A stretch of 5,116 nt of DNA from Ruminococcaceae bacterium UBA5408 (GTDB taxonomy: Bacteria > Bacillota > Clostridia > Oscillospirales > Acutalibacteraceae). The stretch covers positions 1 through 5,116 of the forward strand of contig DHNU01000011.1 of assembly GCA_002407645.1 (NCBI GenBank). The letters run 5' to 3'. Positions within the stretch are counted from its first letter, which is position 1; each line of letters opens with the position of its first letter. Positions 1-4,865 of this stretch are shown piece by piece. Under the pieces are notes generated by a model. It was given only the letters and a program-made list of their open reading frames with translations. It did no database searches and was not told the DNA's origin. The position numbers and the translations under genes are program-made.

Positions 1-939
1 GCGGTTCTTGCCCCCATGGCGGGTGTTGCTGACAAAGCATTTCGTGAAATTTGCACCGAATTCGGCGCATCTTATGTCGTGAGCGAAATGGTAAGCTCTA
101 AAGGACTGCAGTACAACGATAAAAAGACAGGTTCGTTAATGACTTTAAGTGAATCTGAACGTCCCGCGGGCATACAGCTTTTCGGAAGTGAGCCAGAGGT
201 TATGGCAGAAGCCGCCAAAAAAGCTATGGAATATAAACCCGACGTTATAGATATAAATATGGGTTGCCCCGCACCCAAAGTCAGCTGTAACGGATCGGGG
301 GCGGCGCTTATGAAATCACCAAAACTGTGCGGGGAAATTGTATCCTCTGTTAAAAATGCAGTTGATATTCCCATTACTGTTAAAATACGAAAAGGATGGG
401 ATTCTAACTGTATAAATGCCGTTGAAGTTGCTAAAATCTGCGAAGCTGCAGGTGCTGATGCAATCACCGTTCACGGAAGAACACGTCAAGAAATGTACGC
501 TGTACCCGCCGATTGGGATATAATCAAGCAGGTTAAACAGTCGGTTAAAATACCCGTTATAGGAAACGGTGATGTTGTTTCGGCTCAATCCGCGGCAAAG
601 ATGCTTGAACAGACGGGCTGCGATGCTGTAATGGTTGGACGGGCGGCCCTCGGAAGCCCTTGGATTTTCACTCAAATAAACTCATACTTAACCAATTCCT
701 GCTGTATAATCCCACCGCCGCAAATAAATAAAAAAATGCTCGTAATGTTAAAGCACATTAAGCTTATGTGTGACTATAAAGGTGAACACCGAGCAATGAA
801 CGAAGCAAGGAAACATGTCGGCTGGTATTTAAAAGGTATTAAAAATGCGGCAGCTTTCCGCAGACGTGCAGGTCTTCTTGAAACTTTTTTACAGCTTGAA
901 GAACTTGTAAAAGACGTTTTAACTCAAAGTATGTCATAA
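1..939 (+). CDS. dusB: tRNA-dihydrouridine synthase, DusB-type (5' end outside window)
   Basis: FMN-dependent enzyme that reduces uridine to dihydrouridine in the D-loop of tRNA, in the cytoplasm. The reading frame is open from base 1 and its first codons read AVLAPMAGVADKAF, the usual beginning of the Dus TIM barrel. The ATG at base 16 is therefore an internal methionine, and probably only 10-20 residues are missing on the left. Counting from that methionine, visible motifs are DINMGCPAPKV with the catalytic Cys at 84, TVKIRKGW with the conserved Lys at 123, HGRTR with the His at 153, GNGD (183-186) and the FMN-phosphate loop VGRAALGSPW (208-217). The C-terminal helical tRNA-binding domain follows, with KGEHRAMNEARKHVGWYLKG (255-274) and AAAFRRRAG. 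The 312 visible codons fit the family length of about 320. One oddity is YAVPADW where the family usually has a Tyr-Ser-Gly-x-Ala-Asp-Trp-like segment. The family is certain; the B subtype is inferred from overall motif fit. Confidence 0.93.
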   Translation, partial: AVLAPMAGVADKAFREICTEFGASYVVSEMVSSKGLQYNDKKTGSLMTLSESERPAGIQLFGSEPEVMAEAAKKAMEYKPDVIDINMGCPAPKVSCNGSGAALMKSPKLCGEIVSSVKNAVDIPITVKIRKGWDSNCINAVEVAKICEAAGADAITVHGRTRQEMYAVPADWDIIKQVKQSVKIPVIGNGDVVSAQSAAKMLEQTGCDAVMVGRAALGSPWIFTQINSYLTNSCCIIPPPQINKKMLVMLKHIKLMCDYKGEHRAMNEARKHVGWYLKGIKNAAAFRRRAGLLETFLQLEELVKDVLTQSMS

Positions 940-962
940 TCTGTCTAAATCGTTACAAAATC

Positions 963-987
963 AAAAAGGCAGAGAAATTCTCTGCCT
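963..987 (-). terminator. Intrinsic terminator of the DegV-family gene
   Basis: Perfect 9-bp inverted repeat AGGCAGAGA (967-975) / TCTCTGCCT (979-987) with a 3-nt loop. Read on the minus strand the hairpin is followed by a run of five T, then GATTTT, 41 nt beyond the degV stop codon. On the plus strand it is followed by AAATCGC, so it has no T-tract for dusB. It may still slow dusB transcripts, but its polarity fits the minus-strand gene. Confidence 0.8.
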
Positions 988-1011
988 AAATCGCTATTAA
1001 AGTTGCTATAA

Positions 1012-1027
1012 TAGAGTAATAGAGTAA
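1012..1027. repeat. 8-bp tandem duplication TAGAGTAA x2
   Basis: TAGAGTAA at 1012-1019 is repeated immediately at 1020-1027, in the convergent spacer just beyond the degV stop codon. It is most simply a replication-slippage duplication with no assigned function. Confidence 0.6.
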
Positions 1028-1028
1028 T

Positions 1029-1871
1029 TTATTTTTCCTTGTAAAATAAAACAAGTGTATTTTTTCCGGTATGCACAGACATACTGCATCCTGCCCGTGA
1101 AGTAAGGACTTCATGGAATTTTCCGCTGTCTTTAACCATTTGTACTATTTCATTTAAAAGGTTTTTATCCATACCTGTTGTGGAGACAAACGCACGTTCC
1201 GGGTCAATATTCGGCTGACTTAAAACAAATCGTATATATTCCCTGCAAACCTGCGGAAAGTTACCTCGGAATTTCTTTCTTACCGTAAGAACACCATTAG
1301 TGTTGAGTAAAAGACACGGCCGCAGTTTTAAAAGGTTTGCACCAAACATTTGGAGCATTGTTGCCCTTCCGCCGCGATAAGCAAATTCGAGCTTGTCCAA
1401 AAGTACATTTGTACGCATTTTGGTTTTGTCTATTTCTATTTGATTTTTTATTTCTTCTGCAGTCATACCTGCGTCGCGCATATCTGCCGCGCGTAAAGCC
1501 AAAAGCCCCTGAGATGAGCTTAAAGTAAATGTATTGACAACATATACATTATTAAATTCCGATGCGGCTATACACGCATTTTGATAAGATGAGGAAAATT
1601 TTGCGTTCATTGCTATGTGTACAACATCGTCACCGTTTTCAACGTGTTTTTTGAACATTTCAAAAAAATCAGCAGGCGGAGGAGCAGAAGTTTTCGGAAG
1701 TAATTTTGTTCTTTCGTATTCTTCATATAGCTCATCAGGGCCTATTTCAAAAACATCACGATACGTTTTTCTGTTAATCGTTATATAAAGCGGCACTACT
1801 TCAATATTATATTGCTTATATAAATTAGGAAACAAGTCGCATGCACTATCGGTACTTATAATTACTCCCAT
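1029..1871 (-). CDS. DegV-family fatty-acid-binding protein (FakB-like)
   Basis: 280-aa cytoplasmic protein of the DegV family, the usual length. Family members bind one fatty acid in a buried pocket. Some (FakB) present it to the kinase FakA for acyl-phosphate formation and phospholipid synthesis. Visible family signatures are the N-terminal MGVIISTDSACDL strand and Asp, the Thr-Ser pair at 61-62 (KTSAPPPADF), the Ser cluster at 93-95 followed by YQNA, the L-E-F-x-x-RGGR segment (161-169), and the C-terminal His-Thr-Gly at 267-269, equivalent to the lipid-carboxylate-contacting His of FakB. The usual PGxLG after HTG is KNTLV here. The ATG at 1869-1871 has AGGAG at 1879-1883 (minus strand), spacing 7. 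It has its own promoter and terminator and no fakA nearby, so it is a single-gene unit. The family is certain; the ligand and kinase partner are inferred. Confidence 0.93.
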   Translation of the reverse strand: MGVIISTDSACDLFPNLYKQYNIEVVPLYITINRKTYRDVFEIGPDELYEEYERTKLLPKTSAPPPADFFEMFKKHVENGDDVVHIAMNAKFSSSYQNACIAASEFNNVYVVNTFTLSSSQGLLALRAADMRDAGMTAEEIKNQIEIDKTKMRTNVLLDKLEFAYRGGRATMLQMFGANLLKLRPCLLLNTNGVLTVRKKFRGNFPQVCREYIRFVLSQPNIDPERAFVSTTGMDKNLLNEIVQMVKDSGKFHEVLTSRAGCSMSVHTGKNTLVLFYKEK

Positions 1872-1906
1872 AATTGCACTCCTATATCAAACTTGCATAT
1901 TTTTAT

Positions 1907-1935
1907 ATTATAACATTTGATTTAGTTATTTTCAA
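1907..1935 (-). promoter_or_regulatory. SigA-type promoter of the DegV-family gene
   Basis: On the minus strand, TTGAAA (1930-1935) and TATAAT (1907-1912) are separated by 17 nt. A TGT precedes the -10, giving an extended -10 element (TGnTATAAT). The predicted start is near 1900, giving a leader of about 30 nt with AGGAG at 1879-1883. Confidence 0.8.
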
Positions 1936-1965
1936 CTTTAAGAAATTATATATTATTGCTTTTTT

Positions 1966-1980
1966 CTGCAAAAATTGCAG
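1966..1980. promoter_or_regulatory. Perfect palindrome, possible operator
   Basis: CTGCAA-AAA-TTGCAG is a perfect inverted repeat with 6-bp arms and a 3-nt centre. It lies between the two divergent genes, just upstream of the rightward promoter region and about 30 bp behind the degV -35. It has no T-tract and is too short for a terminator, so a dimeric repressor or activator site is possible. No regulator is recognised. Confidence 0.3.
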
Positions 1981-1987
1981 TTGTATA

Positions 1988-2020
1988 TTAAACTACATAT
2001 ATGATATTATATAATATAAT
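1988..2020 (+). promoter_or_regulatory. Possible promoter of the membrane protein gene
   Basis: Two overlapping TATAAT hexamers (2010-2015 and 2015-2020) lie 35-46 nt before the start codon. The only -35-like match at normal spacing is TTAAAC (1988-1993), 16 nt before the first, and it is poor. The region is extremely AT-rich, so chance matches are likely. The promoter would need activation or an UP-like AT-rich context. Confidence 0.35.
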
Positions 2021-2055
2021 TGTATAGTTTATCATAATGTGAGAGGAAATGTAAA

Positions 2056-2952
2056 ATGAATATAAATATAAAGAAACTTTTCACCTTATTTTTTACATTG
2101 GTTCTTTGTTTTTCTGTATTTACCGTAACCGCATTTGCACAATCCGACCCATTAATGCCGGACACACCTCCGGCAGGCGAATCGGAAAAGCCAAATTCGG
2201 ATGGAAAGAATGAACCGAAAGATAATCCTCATGAATCCTCAAATCCTGGCAAGGGAAAATCGAAGCCGGAATCTAATCATACAAAAAGCAATCCACAAAA
2301 CAGTTCAAAAGATGGCAATCCAAGCAGTAAAGCCAAGAAACCGGCTCCGAAAAACAACGTTGACACTCAAAAAAACCGAATTGAAGCTGCAGCATCCCAA
2401 GCAGAAAACGCTACAAGCGACCCTGACTTACTCTCATCACAAAGCTGGGATGAACTTCTTACAAGTGAAGATAAAAACGAAAGCGAAGTTGAAGCCGGTG
2501 CAGGAACTGTAAGCGAAACTAACACACCTGGTATAGCGGGTGTTTCTTGGATTTTAATTTTGGGAGTAGTCTTAATTGTTCTCGCTCTCTGTGGAATAGG
2601 ATTGTTTATTTATCTGCAGTTTTTCAATAAAGACAAAATCCCCGTAAAAAGCAAAAGTCAGTACAAAGCCCCCACAGAATTTGAAGATATCAGTTCTGAC
2701 AGTTCCAGACAGGTTTCCGAAAAAAACCTTCCGCCTGTTTCTCACGATACAAAGGTATTTACCAATATTAAGTCGTCATCAATGCCGCCCAAGGTTAACC
2801 CCAACTACAGAAGAAGGCCGTCAAGCGATAAAGATGAAACAGCCCCTCTTCCAAATGTTTCCCGTCCCGATTTACTTTCAAAGTCACAAGCAAAGCCCAC
2901 GACCCCGAAAAGTGATTTTGACTGGAAAAAATTCTTTGATGAAGATAATTAA
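2056..2952 (+). CDS. Secreted, membrane-anchored protein of unknown function
   Basis: 298-aa protein with no domain that I recognise, but clear architecture. Residues 1-28 form a Sec signal peptide: basic IKK, a hydrophobic core, and cleavage expected after AFA (AFA|QS). Residues 29 to about 160 are a low-complexity outside region rich in Pro, Ser, Asn, Lys and Glu, apparently disordered, with an acidic stretch at 137-146 (TSEDKNESEV). A single membrane helix spans about 163-190 (GVSWILILGVVLIVLALCGI). The remaining 108 residues form a polar, Ser/Pro/Lys-rich cytoplasmic tail with YRRRP at 251-255, ending in FDWKKFFDEDN. The predicted topology is type I (outside to inside). The ATG is preceded by GAGAGGAAA (2041-2049). 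It is divergent from the degV gene and followed by a strong terminator, so it is monocistronic. It could be a cell-envelope linker or scaffold; no enzymatic motif is visible. Coding status is supported by the signal peptide, membrane helix, ribosome binding site and terminator. Confidence 0.82.
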   Translation: MNINIKKLFTLFFTLVLCFSVFTVTAFAQSDPLMPDTPPAGESEKPNSDGKNEPKDNPHESSNPGKGKSKPESNHTKSNPQNSSKDGNPSSKAKKPAPKNNVDTQKNRIEAAASQAENATSDPDLLSSQSWDELLTSEDKNESEVEAGAGTVSETNTPGIAGVSWILILGVVLIVLALCGIGLFIYLQFFNKDKIPVKSKSQYKAPTEFEDISSDSSRQVSEKNLPPVSHDTKVFTNIKSSSMPPKVNPNYRRRPSSDKDETAPLPNVSRPDLLSKSQAKPTTPKSDFDWKKFFDEDN

Positions 2953-2959
2953 ATAGTTA

Positions 2960-2998
2960 AATCCTCGGCTTAAAAAACTTCAAGCCGAGGATTTTTTT
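2960..2998 (+). terminator. Strong intrinsic terminator after the membrane protein gene
   Basis: A 12-bp stem, AATCCTCGGCTT (2960-2971) with AAGCCGAGGATT (2982-2993), has a 10-nt loop and is followed by T to 2998, starting 7 nt after the stop codon. On the minus strand the hairpin is followed by the weaker TTTAACTATTTAATT. It could partly serve the convergent hydrolase gene, which has no other clear terminator. Confidence 0.9.
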
Positions 2999-3000
2999 AT
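2993..3000. repeat. Target-site duplication, left copy (TTTTTTAT)
   Basis: The 8 bases TTTTTTAT directly before the 140-bp element are repeated exactly at 3141-3148 directly after it. They are taken from the T-tract of the preceding terminator. Low complexity raises the chance of coincidence, but both copies abut the inverted-repeat ends exactly. Confidence 0.7.
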
Positions 3001-3140
3001 GGTTCTATATTAAATGTTGGGGCTTTTCCCCCTGCCCTCTCCCATTTAACGGAAACTGCCTGTTTCGCTCTGAAATAAAAATGGGAGGGGTTAGCAGTAG
3101 GTATTCAATATTAATTTACCACGACAATTGATAAAGAACC
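3001..3140. mobile_element. MITE-like 140-bp element, copy A (with terminal inverted repeats and 8-bp duplication)
   Basis: Non-coding element bounded by imperfect terminal inverted repeats. The first 22 bases (3001-3022, beginning GGTTCT) match the reverse complement of the last 22 (3119-3140, ending AGAACC) at 17 of 22 positions by hand count. It is flanked by the perfect 8-bp repeat TTTTTTAT (2993-3000 and 3141-3148). Inside, CCTCTCCCATTT (3036-3047) can pair with AAATGGGAGGGG (3079-3090) through 12 bp including one G-T wobble, so the whole unit can fold as a long hairpin. A second copy lies at 4191-4330. It encodes no protein, so movement would need a transposase supplied elsewhere. The GG-starting ends and AT-rich 8-bp duplication resemble the ISL3 family, which is inference from memory of that family's features. 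Confidence 0.8.
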
Positions 3141-3148
3141 TTTTTTAT
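3141..3148. repeat. Target-site duplication, right copy (TTTTTTAT)
   Basis: Exact repeat of 2993-3000, immediately beyond the right terminal inverted repeat of copy A and 11 bp from the stop codon of the convergent hydrolase gene. Confidence 0.7.
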
Positions 3149-3159
3149 TTGGAAACTGT

Positions 3160-4122
3160 CTATTTTTTAATTACCGGTTTTAAATTTTCGGTTATATTTA
3201 TGCTGCTGCCGTCACACTTTGCAAGAATAGTATTTTGACTGTCAGTTCTGTAAACCTTTACATTGGCATTTTCAAGTCTGTTTAATATTTTCTTGTTTGG
3301 ATGGCCGTAATCATTGTCCACTCCGCACGAAATTACCGCCGTGGTCGGATTTACTGCTTTCAAAAATGCCGTGCTTGTCGAAGTTGAACTCCCGTGGTGT
3401 CCACATTTCAAGACATCACTTTTAACGTCACAGTTTTTGCTAATCATATCTTTTTCGCTATCGGTTTCCGCATCTCCTGTAAATAGGAACTTTTTTCCGC
3501 CGCAAGTTAGTTTTGTAACTACCGAATAGCTGTTAAGTCCATCATACTTAGTTGACACCGGAGCTAATATTTCAAACTTCTCTGTACCGTTTTGAAATAT
3601 TGTCATTCCCGCTTTTGCCGCTGTAATTTTTAATCCTTTTTTATCGATTTCGGTAAGAAGTTTTTCGTAAGTTACCGTGGTTGGTACTTGCTTGTCAGGA
3701 ATTTTAGGCATATATATTTTTCCTATATCGAATTGTTTAACTACCTGTGCCATACCGCCGATATGGTCCGCATGCGGATGAGTGGCTATAAGATAATCAA
3801 TTTTACTGACTCCCAATTCTTTTATGTAACTTACAAGCTCTTTTTCACTTTCTTTTGTTCCTGCGTCTATTAGAATATTTTCTCCGGTTTTCAGCCGTAT
3901 AAGCTCGCTGTCACCTTGTCCTACATCAAGAAAATAAATTAATGTTTCTTTTGCTGTGGATGTGCTTGCGGATTGCTGCCTTTGCGTATTTGACTGTGAT
4001 ACCGAGTCTGTTGCATTGACTTCTTTCGGTTTGCCGTTGTTAAAACCGAATACCGTTGCCACAATGGCAACGATTACTGTAACTACAGTAGTAAGCAGTG
4101 AATTTTTTCTTTTTCCTGCCAC
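3160..4122 (-). CDS. Membrane-anchored ComEC/Rec2-type metallo-beta-lactamase-fold hydrolase
   Basis: 320-aa protein beginning at a GTG (4120-4122). A short basic N-terminus (AGKRKN) is followed by one hydrophobic helix (about 8-28), a Ser/Thr/Gln-rich linker (about 35-57), then a metallo-beta-lactamase domain from LIYFLDVGQGDSELI onward. Zinc-ligand motifs are HPHADH (115-120, with H115, H117, D119, H120), GDAE (D217), KCGHHGSS (H242-H243) and YGHP (H274). The FLDVGQGD opening and the GHHGS and YGHP motifs are typical of the C-terminal domain of the competence channel protein ComEC and its stand-alone relatives. There is no ComEC channel domain. The N-terminal anchor and polar linker predict an extracellular catalytic domain. 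The substrate is unknown: a nuclease or phosphodiesterase role is inferred from the family, not shown. All metal ligands appear intact. No clear terminator of its own is seen. Its upstream region carries element copy B. Confidence 0.92.
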   Translation of the reverse strand: MAGKRKNSLLTTVVTVIVAIVATVFGFNNGKPKEVNATDSVSQSNTQRQQSASTSTAKETLIYFLDVGQGDSELIRLKTGENILIDAGTKESEKELVSYIKELGVSKIDYLIATHPHADHIGGMAQVVKQFDIGKIYMPKIPDKQVPTTVTYEKLLTEIDKKGLKITAAKAGMTIFQNGTEKFEILAPVSTKYDGLNSYSVVTKLTCGGKKFLFTGDAETDSEKDMISKNCDVKSDVLKCGHHGSSTSTSTAFLKAVNPTTAVISCGVDNDYGHPNKKILNRLENANVKVYRTDSQNTILAKCDGSSINITENLKPVIKK

Positions 4123-4129
4123 CTTTTTA

Positions 4130-4136
4130 CTCCTTT
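4130..4136 (-). promoter_or_regulatory. Ribosome binding site that fixes the GTG start of the hydrolase
   Basis: On the minus strand AAAGGAG is followed by 7 nt (TAAAAAG) and then GTG at 4122. The reading frame stays open upstream to another GTG at 4218, but that one lies inside the repeat element. Starting there would place 32 extra polar residues before the membrane anchor. The 4122 start gives the normal basic-plus-hydrophobic N-terminus. Confidence 0.85.
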
Positions 4137-4190
4137 CAAATGTTAAAATAAAATGATTCTGCCTTCGAGAAAAAATCTTTGCCTCTTTCG

Positions 4191-4330
4191 CTTTATATAT
4201 TAAATGTTGGGATGCCACCCCCTGCCCACTCCTATTAAAGTACAGCTGATTGTTTAAATAAGCGTGCTAAATGGTAGGGGTTAGGGGTAGGTATTAAATA
4301 TTAATTTACAAGAGCAATTGTTAAAGAACC
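4191..4330. mobile_element. MITE-like 140-bp element, copy B (degenerate)
   Basis: Aligns without a single gap to copy A (3001-3140) at a constant offset of 1190, with about 101 of 140 matches by hand count. The outer arms are well conserved and the centre (3051-3080 versus 4241-4270) is close to random. The right terminal repeat ends in AAAGAACC as in copy A. The left end reads CTTTAT instead of GGTTCT, and terminal repeat matching falls to about 10 of 22. Flanks 4183-4190 and 4331-4338 no longer form a clear duplication. The inner stem (4229-4236 with 4270-4277) has one mismatch and one G-T wobble. It is therefore an older, decayed copy in the same orientation as A. It occupies most of the spacer between the hydrolase gene and the terminator of the next gene. 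Apart from it, this 275-bp spacer shows only that terminator and the hydrolase ribosome binding site. Confidence 0.72.
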
Positions 4331-4353
4331 GTTTTTCCATAATGCAGAACCGT

Positions 4354-4380
4354 AAAAAACCGCCCATGAGGGCGGTTTTT
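4354..4380 (-). terminator. Bidirectional-looking intrinsic terminator after the 85-aa gene
   Basis: AAAAACCGCCC (4355-4365) and GGGCGGTTTTT (4370-4380) form an 11-bp stem with loop ATGA. On the minus strand the GC stem is followed by TTTTTT, 17 nt past the stop of the 85-aa gene. The plus strand also ends in TTTTT, but no plus-strand gene precedes it. Confidence 0.88.
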
Positions 4381-4397
4381 GAACATATATTCAAAGT

Positions 4398-4655
4398 TTA
4401 GGCTTTCTCTTCTCCGAAGAGGTTAAATCTGAACAACTTTGTTTCGTCTTCTTGATTTTCACAAACAAGAAATGCTTCTGCGATTTTTCCGCCTTCAATA
4501 AGGTTCGTTAAGCCGACCAGCTGACAAAGTTTGCTCTTTAAGTTAAGATGGTCGCCCTCGCGTGTAACCAAATATACATTTCCTTTACATTCATCAAGTA
4601 CTTTCAATAATTCAGGTACGTTTACATTATGCAGTTGGAGCGCTGATGAATCCAT
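4398..4655 (-). CDS. Uncharacterised 85-aa protein
   Basis: Small soluble protein that I cannot assign to a named family. No signal peptide, membrane segment or cysteine metal motif is seen. The sequence is a regular alternation of predicted helix and strand: VPELLKVLDECKG (helix), NVYLVTREGDHLNLKSKLCQLVGL (strand then helix), NLIEGGKIAEAFLVCENQED and KLFRFNLFG (strands), ending in acidic-basic GEEKA. Coding evidence is strong. The ATG (4653-4655) follows AAGGAGG (4662-4668) at 6-nt spacing, there is a near-consensus promoter 56 nt upstream, and a strong terminator lies 17 nt after the stop. It is monocistronic and divergent from the GNAT gene. The compact regular fold suggests a conserved cytoplasmic protein, possibly a binding or regulatory domain; no function is claimed. 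Confidence 0.85.
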   Translation of the reverse strand: MDSSALQLHNVNVPELLKVLDECKGNVYLVTREGDHLNLKSKLCQLVGLTNLIEGGKIAEAFLVCENQEDETKLFRFNLFGEEKA

Positions 4656-4710
4656 AATTACCCTCCTTAATCAATTAAAATCATTATATATTCTATGTTT
4701 TAACTTTTAA

Positions 4711-4738
4711 ATTATATCATTCTCATGGAATTTGTCAA
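4711..4738 (-). promoter_or_regulatory. Near-consensus SigA promoter of the 85-aa gene
   Basis: On the minus strand, consensus TTGACA (4733-4738) and TATAAT (4711-4716) are separated by 16 nt, with TGA before the -10 giving an extended -10. Transcription would start near 4704, leaving a leader of about 48 nt. This is the best promoter match in the window and suggests strong, constitutive-type expression. Confidence 0.88.
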
Positions 4739-4800
4739 CGTTAGAATATAGTGTGAATTTACACAAATTATTTATATGAATTTCGATTATTTGCTAAACC

Positions 4801-4830
4801 TTGCGATAATATGTAATAATATGCTATAAT
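4801..4830 (+). promoter_or_regulatory. SigA-type promoter of the GNAT gene
   Basis: TTGCGA (4801-4806) and TATAAT (4825-4830) are separated by 18 nt, with TGC before the -10 (extended -10). The start would be near 4837, giving a leader of about 29 nt. A second TATAAT at 4840-4845 has no suitable -35. Confidence 0.65.
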
Positions 4831-4865
4831 GCTTTTTATTATAATACTGATAGGAGATTTTAAAA

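Noticed and set aside
72..675. Two minus-strand open frames inside dusB
   Set aside because: They overlap a fully conserved Dus coding sequence, and their translations match no family. They are shadows of the real frame.
940..1028. dusB terminator in the convergent spacer
   Set aside because: The only hairpin (967-987) has its T-tract on the minus strand. On the plus strand it is followed by AAATCGC, so a dedicated dusB terminator is not supported.
1872..2055. Riboswitch or structured leader in the divergent spacer
   Set aside because: Both leaders are predicted to be only about 30 nt and the remainder is AT-rich without extended stems. Only promoters and one short palindrome are supported.
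2201..2956. Plus-strand alternative frames inside the membrane protein gene
   Set aside because: They are Lys/Asn-rich frame shadows of low-complexity coding DNA without a ribosome binding site, while the main frame has a signal peptide and a membrane helix.
3001..3140. Element copy A as a small RNA gene or CRISPR-type repeat
   Set aside because: There is no spacer periodicity. The terminal inverted repeats with an abutting duplication are better explained by a transposable element, and no independent promoter or terminator for an RNA is seen within it.
4123..4218. Longer hydrolase start at GTG 4216-4218, with AGGAG-like sequence upstream
   Set aside because: It lies inside element copy B and adds 32 polar residues before the membrane helix. 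The GTG at 4122 has AAAGGAG at ideal spacing and gives a normal anchored N-terminus.
2993..4338. Composite transposon carrying the hydrolase gene between the two elements
   Set aside because: The outer flanks (2993-3000 TTTTTTAT and 4331-4338 GTTTTTCC) do not form a duplication, copy A has its own perfect duplication, and no transposase is present. Independent insertions of different age fit better.
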